NCBI GenBank assembly: GCA_024741835.1
Contig: JAENRP010000042.1
Coordinates: forward strand, 1 to 64,000
Length of the DNA stretch: 64,000 bases
Source of the DNA: Diplocarpon mali
Lineage: Eukaryota > Ascomycota > Leotiomycetes > Helotiales > Drepanopezizaceae
Reading direction: 5' to 3'
In this document: positions 12,345 to 22,991 of the stretch, piece after piece
How the letters are laid out: each line of letters opens with the position of its first letter
Numbering within the stretch: position 1 is the stretch's first letter
The notes under the pieces: model-generated
Told to the model about the DNA's origin: nothing
What the model saw: only the letters and a program-made list of their open reading frames with translations
Databases searched by the model: none
Made by a program: the position numbers and the translations under genes

Positions 12345-14106
12345 TTACAACTTCGCTTTCGTACCCTTCTCTTCCTCCTTCGCACGAACCTTTAGAATCC
12401 TCCTCAGAATCTTCCCACTAACACTCTTCGGTATCTCATCCACAAATCTCACGCCACCTCTCAGCCTCTTATGACTCGCCACTTTCTTTGCCAGCCACTC
12501 CATAATCTCTTCTTCCTTTTCTTTCCCCCCTTCAACGCCTTTTTTCGGCACCACATACGCGCGGGGTACTTCCGTAGCTCGCGCCTGGTCCTCAATACCG
12601 ATGACCGCAACGTCATCAATGTCCGGATGGCTAATCAAGTAGCCTTCGAGTTCGGCGGGGGCGACCTGGAAGCCCTTATATTTGATGAGTTCTTTGACAC
12701 GGTCCGTGATGTAGAAATTCCCGTGGGCGTCTTGATAGCCTACATCGCCGGTCTTGAAAAATCCGTCGGCTGTCAGAGCATTTTTAGTGCCCTCTTCGTT
12801 ATTGAGGTATCCGAGGAAGACGTTAGGGCCTTTGATCCAGAGTTCGCCTGTTTGGCCGGCTGGAACCTCTTTCTCGTCTTCGCCGATGTATTTCGCCGTC
12901 TGATTGGGAAGCAGGGTGCCGACGCTACCGATAGACTTATTCCAGTCTTGCCATGGCTGAGTGTGAGTCGTTGGACTCGTCTCGCTTAAGCCGTAGCCTT
13001 GCTTGATGGGAACCTTGAGGCGTTCATAAACAGCGTCTACTAGATCTTTTGTTAATGGCGCTGCACCAGAATTCATCATGCGAATGGATGAGAGGTTGTA
13101 TTTGTCTACGACAGGAGATTTGCCTAGTAGGAGAATGACTGGCGGAACGATATAGACGAATGTTACAGAGTGTGTCTGTATGTGATGGCAGAATTTCTCC
13201 AGCTCGAATTTTGGCATTACTATTAGACAGACGCCGGCATAGATCGATTGGTGAATGAGGCATGTCAAGCCCTGGCCCAAGCATTAGTGTGATTGAAGAA
13301 ATTGGTAGAACCTGGACTTACGTAGATGTGGAAAAAAGGGAGGAAAGCCAAGATCTTATCGCCTTCGTTATTTTTGCCTCCCTTCCAGCTCATGTTTCCA
13401 CCTTCGCCAGCACTCAACATAAGGATATTCGAAACAATATTCGTATGGCTCAACATAACTCCTTTCGGGTTTCCAGTCGTTCCAGAACTGTACACTAAGA
13501 ATGCAAGGTCTTTCTTGGGTTCAATCTTCGCTTTTCTGAACCTTGTAGCCCCAGATATATTCCTAATACTGGTGAAGTGCTTGAAATTCGCAGTCTCGTC
13601 CTTCTCGTCGCCAATCAGGATGATTCGATCGACATCGATTCCAGCTTTCATACACGCTTCCTGCGCGGGCTTCAGGAAGGGCTTTTGTGTCGCCAGTGCC
13701 TTGGCTCCCGAATCCTTCAGCTGAAACGCCAATTCGTCAACAGTATATCCTGGGTTGGTAGGAGAAATGATCCCACCAGCCCATAGTGTTCCCCATGTCA
13801 ATGCAGGCGTGTCGATGCAATTGGGAGAATATAACGCCAGCACGTCACCTTTGTTCCAGCCCCAATTGGCTTTTAGCCCTTTCCCGAAATCTAGAGCTGT
13901 GCTGCGAACCTGCGCATAGGTATAAGATCGACCTGCATCGGGATCAACATAAATCACTGTATTCCAGTCAGCTTTCTCACCCAATTATACCTATCGTAAA
14001 ACATGCCTTTGTTATCAGGATACTCTCTGTCCCTCCTCTCGAATAGGAACGTCCATAGATCCACGTTCGGGATGTCGATCAAGGGGTATTTAGAGTCGGT
14101 AGGCAT
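12345..14106 (-). CDS. 4-coumarate:CoA-ligase-like acyl-CoA synthetase, peroxisomal
   Basis: Model complement(12345..13271, 13322..13956, 14007..14106), 553 residues, ANL superfamily. The P-loop YSSGTTGNPKGVMLSH lies near residues 188-204. YGLSETSP, GELWIKGPNVFLGY, TADGFFKTGDVGY and the C-terminal SVSGKILRR with its catalytic lysine follow in order. Such enzymes adenylate a carboxylic acid and load it on CoA. The substrate cannot be read from sequence. The last three residues, AKL, fit the PTS1 peroxisomal targeting consensus. The first intron (14006..13957, 50 nt) must use a GC donor: only AAAG|GCATGT...ACAG|TG gives the conserved NKVIYVDPDAGRSYTYAQ junction. A GCTGAC branch site precedes the acceptor. 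The second intron is ordinary GT-AG. Confidence 0.9.
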
Positions 14107-16178
14107 TGTGCTAGGTTGATTCCAACTACTCGTCGGTTGCAATGAGTTTTTTGGGAAGTTTTACTGGTGAAAGAAAAACTCAGATATCAAGAACAGGGAC
14201 CAAGGCGACGTGGGAAGAGAGGGCAAATGGATGCTGCTTTAAATGATGCCGAATAAAAAGCTGGCAAGTTTACTCACTGCGGCCGAGATTCGTTGTAGGT
14301 ATGATGATGGAGATCCCCGCACTCCCGTTGATGCTAAAACCGAGGTTCGGGGAAACTTAAGCCGAGTCGGCGCCAACTTTGGTTCCCGGGGCACGAGTCA
14401 CGTGTGATACTTATATAGCCTTGAAGACTAGGGTAGAGATCTAGGGGAAACATAGATGATGGGATGAGCCGGCGGAAGAGGAAGGCACTTGCTAGGAATT
14501 GATAATTGCTTCTGTCATGGGATGCAAAACTGGTTGTGTTTTGTTCACGAACTGCTTACGGAAAATGAGGTTGTGGCTGTGGTGGCTCTGCTCCTACAAT
14601 GTACACCAGCGATTCTGTTTTTAGGGGCCTAACTGATGATATATCACGTGGCAGTAAACACATAAGGCAGATTCTAGAAACAAAAATCTTGCAAGGTGAA
14701 GAAGAGAAGCAAAAATCGATGCGAGACGTTGAAAAGAGGCCACAGATTTGTAAATGCTCTTTGTGTCATCTTTTGTCCTTTGTTTACATTAGTCATGAAG
14801 CGAGTGACCCCTAATGTTCGATAAGCTTTCCAAAAATCAGCACGGTAAAACGATGAAAAGATTTCCAGCCACGTAGTACATAGAGATATCGAGTCAGGAA
14901 CACTTAGTTAACAAGAAACCGATCAATACGAAATAACAATAATGGGATCCAGCCTTAAATACTAACTTGAAAGCATCTTAACAGCAGCTTTCAGGAATTA
15001 GCTTTTGTATCTACCCTCAGATACGCATTATTGTTTCCATTCTTGTATCCCTTTTGACAACTTCTTCTTTCATTTATTATTTTGTTCTCATGTCCTTGCT
15101 ATCATCGTGCCTTAAATCTTTCTATTACCAGTGTCTCTTTGTTTCGATATCCAGTCCCGTCATGAAATTGAGGGCTTCGAAATATTGCTCTAAATAGCCA
15201 AGAGCCCAAGAAGATCTGATATGGAGCTCATATTCTCGATTCTTACATGTCACATCATGGCCTTCTGCTATCTTGAGTCCCCCGCAAGCCTCTCATTCCA
15301 AGAAAACCTGAAGTGTGATAACTCACCCAGCCTCCGAATCTCGTCAAATCCACCCTCTTCAGCTCAAGAATCCAGACTCTTGGAGTCCTTCTTCGCATAT
15401 CCTCCTTCACAAATGTTGCGACGGGACCTACCCCCCTCCCCTTGGAGGTAACTCTCCACTCCCTCTCTTGTAATTCTTCGCCAAGGAGCCCAGCCACCTA
15501 TCCAATTATTCTTCTCCAGCTAGCACAATAGGTGCCTGGGGCGAAGATGCTGATACCGTATCTTATTTGCACTCAGGGCTTGTAAAGTCAGGCTTTTATT
15601 CCGTAGCCAATCTGAAAATGAATGGGTCAGCAGGAGTAATGCAGAGAGCTTGAGAGGCAGAGATAATACTTATTCACGTAATGTTTACACCACTAGGCGG
15701 GAGTCTCAAAGAAATCCGGTGGTGGGTATGTTGATGGCTCTGATAATCTCTGGAGATGATAAAGAGCCATGTAGTAAATTAAGAGTCCATCATAACCGAA
15801 CTTCGCCCTGGTGTGTTTCTCGGATTTGGGATTTGGCTGTTATCGGCGGCTTTGCTCTCTTGTCAACTCCTCTTTATTGATTGGCGGGGAGATATTCAAA
15901 CAATTTTGAACCTGTGAAAATTTGATCGATGATTTCGTTTGACGACGTACAGCTGATAACCCAGCTTCAGCTTTAAATGGTCATAAAGGAGCTGACAGGT
16001 CACGTCTTTCAAGTAAAAGAACATTACAACTCAGTCTTAGAAGTCTCTTTATACGATACTAAGGACTTTGAATCCACGGTTTCACTAAGAATCAATCTAT
16101 GTAACAAGCCTCACGGTACGGCTAATCTTCAATTTTGAACAATCTCCAACTCGATTTTGTTTCCGCTCGCTTGTTTCT
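14107..16178. other. 2 kb intergenic region, no gene seen
   Basis: This stretch contains the ligase promoter, then AT-rich sequence with short ORFs only. An unspliced 71-codon ORF near 14599 and others near 15221 and 15650 show no family features. The last part lies downstream of the P450. Confidence 0.4.
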
Positions 16179-18034
16179 TCAGTGCTCGTCATAATGAACG
16201 CAATGGCACTCAACACAATCACATTGTGTCCCACACTCGCATCCTCTCGGCCCAGGCTGAGGGTCCAAAGCTCGCGGCGTGAAGATGAGGCGACAAGCAT
16301 CCGTCCGGGAGCGGAACCCATTGGCCTCGAAGGGCGCCATAGATACAGGTGTCGTCTCGGGTGCGACCGAGAAGCGGAACGCACGGATGGTTGCTGCTAG
16401 TATCATGCGCATTCTGAAGCGGGAAAAAATTGTCAGTATAGCTTCCTTCGATAATTCTCCGAGGCGCTAGGGTCGTCTCAAGCAGGGAGAAAGATATTTG
16501 AGAAGAATACTTTGTCTCAATCCCCCCCCAGAATTCCTGGAAAGAGCGCAGAAGCTTAGGAAACACTTACTGGTAATATGCCATATTTCCACCAGGACAG
16601 CGTCGTGAGCCGATTCTACGGAGGATCGCGAATTAGTTCCATCTTTAATGGTTGGGAAGCTTAGCGGTAGGATAGCTCAGAATTTCGTATTTACTACTGT
16701 TAGTAACTGTCAATTGTAGGTATAGCTTACCCGAAAGGCGCAACACAGCGTCGCCGCTCAGAGTTCAGATCATCGTCATGAAGCCAGCGTGTTGGGTCGA
16801 ACTCGTCGTAGTTGGGAAATAGATCTGGTCGCTGCCGGCTGAAGGAAAGTGACTGCGTCGTCACAACGGTACCGGCAGGGAGAAAGTATCCTAAAACATC
16901 AATACCGCCTCGAGGAACGACTCGGCTGCCCGTCAATGCTACTGGTGGGCGGTAACGTAGACCCTCTGTGATGCAGGCATTGAGCATCTTGAGGCTCTCG
17001 AGGTCCTTGAATCCATCGACTGTCTGGAGCTCCTCATAAATAGCATCGACTAGGCTCGGATCTCTGGCGAGGTAATAGAAGATAAATGCTAAAGCCGACG
17101 ACGTGGTCTCGGTAGCTGCGAGGATCTGACCGGCCATCTCAGCGATAATCTCAGAATTTCCGTCCTCTCCGATATTGTTTGGTATAATGCTCTCCTTCAA
17201 CAGTTCGTACACCGGGGCCGAGGGTTTTTCTTCATCTTGAGCCTTCTCCGACAGCCTCCCCTTCTTAGCTTCCTCAACAATGTCGCGCCCGAGATTGAAT
17301 AAGTAGTCACTGGTGCGAACCCGAAAAGCAGCGCGGCGAAACGGACTCAGTTTCAGCCATTCGAAAAGCATTCCGGGTAGACAGAGGCGCCACACCACGA
17401 GGAAATTGTACTCGCCGACAACATGCGGGAAGTCTCCGGGCTCGAGATTTGTCTGAGAGCCGGCCATAACAACCTGAGAGTTCAGAAGTGTTGCAATGCG
17501 AAGGTGGTAGACTATGTCTTCTGAGAGGTTGCCTTTACTTTTTCCAAGATCGGAAATCATTTGCGTAATGTTCTTTTCGAAAACTGGTTGCCAATAGCGC
17601 ATCGCCTTGTTCGTCGTGGCCATCATGACGGGTCGGCGTCGCGATCGAGCAACCGGGTTCTCGGGATAAGTTACTGTCCAGTCATGACCGCCAATGCGCA
17701 AAGCTCGAATGGCGTTCGGCGCAGTGTCCAAATCTTGTCGCATAAATAGTTTTTGTACTGATTCCACGTCGTTGACGAGCACTATGTTTGGCGCGATCCG
17801 TACTATGGGTCCGTATTTGGAGAGCAGACTATCAGCTCTGTAGGATAGTTGGCCTTGCCATCGCTGCCAACGGATCCAGAGGAAGGTCGCAGCAGGTAGT
17901 CTCGGACCGGGTATTTTGGAAAGTACATGAAAGTGCGACAAGTATAGCATGTGAAAAATGCTGATCAAGAAGAATGAAGCGAGCAGTGCAAAGACTGCTC
18001 TTACTGGCGAGGTTGTCAATATCGCTTCCAACAT
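16179..18034 (-). CDS. Cytochrome P450 monooxygenase with Cys-rich C-terminal tail
   Basis: Model complement(16179..16413, 16571..16615, 16731..18034), 527 residues. An N-terminal membrane anchor (about residues 12-32) and a Pro-rich hinge IPGPRLP are visible. The I-helix AGQILAATETT lies near 301-311 and the ExxR motif is Glu357/Arg360. The heme loop is split by intron 1. Splicing gives PFGIGSRRCPGG with heme ligand Cys441. The middle exon is only 45 nt. Exon 3 supplies the usual C-terminal strands, with APFEANGFRSR and LIFTPR. It should be an ER-bound oxidase with an unknown substrate. After LIFTPR the frame runs on into a tail with seven cysteines (GCECGTQCDCVECHC), which is unusual for P450s. 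The true end may differ if a further intron exists. Confidence 0.9.
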
Positions 18035-21000
18035 GTTGAGAGGATTTAATTCCAGAACATGTGTTTGGTGAACTGTTGATGATGATATCTCTTTCTCATG
18101 TTCGTTGCCTTCTTATAGATAGAAATCTACAAGCGCACGGTTCTAGGTCTTGTTTACATTGGTTGAAGGCCTGCCAATTGTTAAGGGGTTTCCTGTGAAG
18201 TATGTTTGACTCAAGAAATAATGCATTGTCGCTAGGCTAACAGGCCTGCATAATGTAGATTAAGGAGGATGTTGGAGTGCGTTCTCAAGGTCAGAGATAT
18301 TTTCATACGGATTCTTTCGAACGTAGTTCAGTCCACTAGTCAATCCAGCCTGCCTGGTCCAATTTGGAAGCTTGCTGTGTTGACTCAACTAGTCGTGGTA
18401 AAACTTTTTAGTGCCAAATTTTTGACATTCTCTTTGTTGCTGTAAGGAAGATTTTCAGATCAACACAGCTAATTGGACAGGCGCTGCTTAAGTTGAAACT
18501 GATGGAATCTGAGATGGAGAGCGTCAAGCGCATAGCGATGATCAACTGGCCCTACTAACAGCAGTCACATGCCATATATTTTGGACAGCTCCTAAGACCT
18601 GAAGTTGTTAGTTAAATCTCCTTGAATCATGGGCTAGTGGAGGCTTGGTCACAGGCTACTCTCCTTTTTCCACAAGGATAGTGGATGCAACAACCCCAGC
18701 AGTTAGTATTTCGATCCAGGATAGAGAAAAATATACTCTAATAATTAAATGATCAATATTGATGACTCAGAGGACTAACAGTTCGTCGCAGGCCAAATAA
18801 ATACTAAATCAGTGTCGATTACAGGAAGGCCTCATTGTGGATAACAGGGGTTTGAGATTCAAATGTACCATCAAACGGTCTGTGTTCACTACGTCTGCGA
18901 CATGGTATACCACGCTCCCCCTTTCCGAAAACCCTGGAGATTAAAACCTGCCTTATTACGCACCTAACATGCAAGAAAATAAAGCCAATTGAAGAAGAAT
19001 ACGATACTGAGTCAAGTCTCTACTCTTCAAAATGTTCCAGCTTTATTCATCCTCGGGATAATATTTGATAATCAGAAAAACTTAATCTGTGCTCTGGAGA
19101 CTCTGTAAAAATCGGATTCTCGAAGAATTTTCAGGACTGTAGGAGATACCACATATACGTTTTGAGTCGTTGTCTCCCGTACTACAGACTTAGTGAGAAG
19201 CAACTTCAAGAGTTAGGCTGTATAATAGTCTTGTTTCCTATTATTCTCTCCATCTCGATTCTAGTCGCGGACGAAACAAGGCGCAGCAGGCAGTCTACTA
19301 CCTACATCGTCTAGGAGGGCGAAAGGATAGTCAGACTATCGCTACTTTTTCCAACTTTGGACTAAATACAGTTTTGGCGCCAAGAGATATAGCATCACTG
19401 ACCATTGTTTCAGATGCCAAATTTGGACCAAGCCTAACCCTTACATTTACTTGAACAAGTTCAATTCAAACTACAGATTACAATAATTCAGCGTCGTTTT
19501 GAAGTTCTGATAGTCAGAATCGAGTTATCGCCATTGGCCGGGCCCCTTAGAGATCTGGCCCCATATCTTACGCGCCCTAGTTTTCAAGGGTTTTCTCTCA
19601 GATAGTAGGGCGGACAACCTACTGATTTATTCCCAATTTCTTTGAACCAAGGGGGAGCAAACCTGTTGGTACGCAGATTCCTATACAAGAGGCAAGCTGC
19701 CCTCGTTCCTAGGGTCATTCTACCCAGCTGTACCATATGCGATATGAGGGGTTTCATATGTATTTCGGACGGCTGTTCAGCCGGAGGACTTCGGAAGGAT
19801 GTCCATATACGGCTAGGAGGGACTACAGGAGGGAGGACATTCAGATGTATAAAGGTACCATCTCGGTTATGTATAGATAGACAGACATTACAATAGATTC
19901 TTTTTAACAACGAGTACTCAACTATATTCACGTGAATATCGATTACCGGTATAGAACCTACAAAACCACTCGGAGAGTAAAGACTATTATTTAGGATTGA
20001 AGTCCTATGGATGTGTATATATAACTAATTGATTTATGATTTCACAAGTGTAAGATCGAAGTTCCGCTATACTTTCCCCAAGGTTCAAAAGTTGGATTCT
20101 TGGTGATGGAGATGGCTAAATGTTGGACATTTAAACCAGGAGAGGGGACGGTGGGTGTCGTAGAGCTAAGATTTATTAATTAAAGTTTAGCTTTAGTGTT
20201 GGTTACTTCGTACAGGCAATAATGATTCCGGATTTCTAGTCCGTGCGTAAGCTTATGCTCTTTAGATACTTAGCAATGCTGCTTTATCAAATTTTCTTAG
20301 TATTTTATATACGCTCCTATTGAGTCCATATTGAAATACTATGATTCAAGCTGTAAAAGCGGCAAATTAACATTCAAATATCATTGGAGGTACCCTTAGC
20401 TTAGTATCCTTATAAACAGAACCTTCTACGATATACGAGAATCGTGCACAGACTAGAAATCCGGAATCATTAACGCCTGTACGAAGTAGCTTTAGGACTT
20501 GAGCTCAAAAATAAAGTTTCAAGGCAGAAATGACAAGAAAATGCTCTGAGTGATTATAACCCTTGAACGTCGAGATTAAGGATCAGGTAGATTTCAATTC
20601 TTGGTGTCTTCGTATTACGGCTGGGCCATAGGAGTATAAATACGAGTATGAGTTGAGATATTGTATTCCGTCAAGGGGTACGCTACGTAGGTACGGTCAA
20701 AGACGAACAGAAAAATAAAAGAGCCCTAGTGAGTAGAGGTCCCGGGGAATAAATATAAAAAGCTTTCGCTTAGCTGCACATGGTGTGGCTGCACCTCCGA
20801 CTCCGTAACTCCGTTCACCCGACTCTGAACGTGTCGTCTCCGAACGTGGTCCGTTTCGTAGAACGTGACCTTCTATACATGTACGGATCGTAACACTTCG
20901 GATAAAAGAAGAAAAACGCGTAGAGTACTTAAATCTTCTAACTCTCGAGTACGGTAGATCAAAGCCTAAGCAAAGCCCTACTAAAAGGTGAGGACTTCAG

Positions 21001-22991
21001 CCATTTAGAGAAGTCTTTCTTTTCCCTTTTAATATGCTATTTGAGTTCTAAACTATATTGTAAGAGGAAGGAACGATATAGCTGGAACTTATAAGGAGAG
21101 AATTTGCTTGAAAAACACCTTGCGGTTCACTATTTAGCCTATTATACCTAGTAATCCTAATTGCTAAGCATGAGTCTAACCTTTACCTTAGTTGATAGTT
21201 ATTCCTTTCAGTTTTTAGGCGAGCCTTTTCTTAGGAAGGCGCCTAGGCAAATATATTTGTCTTAGGTTCTTTATTCTAAGCCAAGCCCTTCTTGCGAACT
21301 GCGGCTGTTTATATAATTATATTAAGCGTTTTACTTGTAAGTAGCGGCTTTTAATCATAACTCTTTTTATCGACCATAACTTTCGAAGCGTCGAAAACTA
21401 TAGGGCTTTAGAACGTATCCTTTTCCTTTGTTCTTTTTTTATATACTATAATCCGCCCTATTCCCCTGTGCATTCTTTATAAAGCCCTCCCTATAATCAT
21501 AGGCATATTTTCAAATAATCTCGAAGTACGTAAGATAAGGCCGAAAGGATAAGATATTTATAAAAGAAGTATTAGAAACTTTTTTCATCCTAAAGCTTTC
21601 GAAAAATTTTTGCTTCATTTCAACTAGGGTTTAATTATTGTATAGTCAAAAGGTCTCAATCTCGGCTCCGCAGACTCTTTTAAAGAATCTGCAAGTTCAT
21701 GGGAGATACCGTCTAGAGGTATTGAGTCGTGGTCTCTCTGGAGAAATCCTTAACAGCCTGAAACTTCCAGAGAAAGTAAGAGCAGACCGTTTCATATTAC
21801 GAAGACGGATAAATGTCACATTAAAGTACGTGACGTCGTGAGAGATAGCAGGTCATGGGGAGGAGGCGTCTTGCCTTACCGATGGTAAGAGCGGTTAGTA
21901 GAGTAAGTAGAGGGTGAGTAGAGGGGGTGAAGAAAAGCGGCAGCGTCCGTGCGTGCTAGGAATGGGGCATTCTTGTATTTTTCACTCTGCCCACCCGATC
22001 TTGCCACATTATAATTCCATTCTTCTTTCTACTTGGCGTATCCCGTGGGACAATAAGCCACGGGAATTCTCCTTGTACTTTCAAGGGCAAGCTGTAGCAT
22101 TTTATGCATATCTTTTTTTAATTTCAAGTACGGTAGATCAGGCTTCGGACAGTTTTCTAGCCATTGGGCTTTCAGCTTTCGTAAGTTTAATTATTTTCTT
22201 TAAATATCTTTGGATATTTCAATCCGCCGTAATCGAGAGAATAAAAATTATAAGTAGAGTAGACATATGCGAATGTAGCGTTAGTTTGGCTTGTGACAAA
22301 GGTACAAGTGCTTGCGAAAATTTCAATTTCAAGTCTGGTGAATCAAAACCAGGTTGAACTGTACTGAGTCAAACTACTTACAATATTTAGCAGGGCATAT
22401 CATGCGCTTTATTGTACAAAACTCCAAAAGAATATCAAGGCTAGTCATTTTATATTGTTTAATTTAGATTTCAGGTTTAGTAGATCATGGACGGAAAGTA
22501 TTGTAGCCGTTCGGCTTTTAGCATTTGTGCTTTATATAGCTGTCCTGAAGTGAAATTGATTATGGGGTGCTGTTTGGAGGTTTTTTGATTCACCGTACTC
22601 GAATAGATCGCAAGTCCTTTACTCCCTTTTATTACTTCGAAGATAACATGAGTCAAAACCCAATGAATTACACCCCACTACACAGGTGAATCAACCACTC
22701 AGAAAACAATGTCTATCGTTCCAAATTAGAATCTAACGTTTCAAATTCTACTTTAGTCAGGCAAACAAGCACTAACGATTCAGATCAGAGCCAAGGGGGA
22801 CTTTAATATCAGCCCTGCCTTCATATCAGCCAATTAGATTTTAAGATTTGAGCATTGAAAGAATGTTTCAATGCCTAAATTACATGTTCGTGCTCCGAGT
22901 TTTCATTGCAAATTACCAAGGTGATTTTCCAGCCATGTCATCTTCGAAAAGAAAAAGAGAGTAAAGTACTTGGTTTACCCCATCCCCCTTA
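18035..22991. other. 5 kb AT-rich island with repeat debris
   Basis: No coding exon could be supported on either strand. The sequence is TA-rich, stops are frequent in all frames, and the few ORFs (<150 codons) have no family signature. A 43-bp inverted repeat lies at 20204-20488 (listed separately). The words near 19141-19180 and 21698-21740 resemble each other (GAGATACC followed by TTGAGTCGTxGTCTC), suggesting related degraded copies of one element. This fits transposons eroded by RIP. Confidence 0.5.
20204..20488. repeat. Imperfect 43-bp inverted repeat enclosing ~200 bp
   Basis: Bases 20204-20246 and the reverse complement of 20446-20488 agree at 40 of 43 positions by direct reading. The shared core includes GATTCCGGATTTCTAGTC. 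The enclosed ~200 bp is AT-rich and non-coding. The shape fits a small MITE-like element with terminal inverted repeats, or two oppositely oriented remnants of a larger repeat. No clear target-site duplication was identified. Confidence 0.65.

Noticed and set aside
13957..14006. GT-AG alternatives for the ligase's first intron
   Set aside because: GT donors nearby give introns of 24 or 34 nt or the wrong frame; only the GC donor restores the conserved NKVIYVDPDAG junction.
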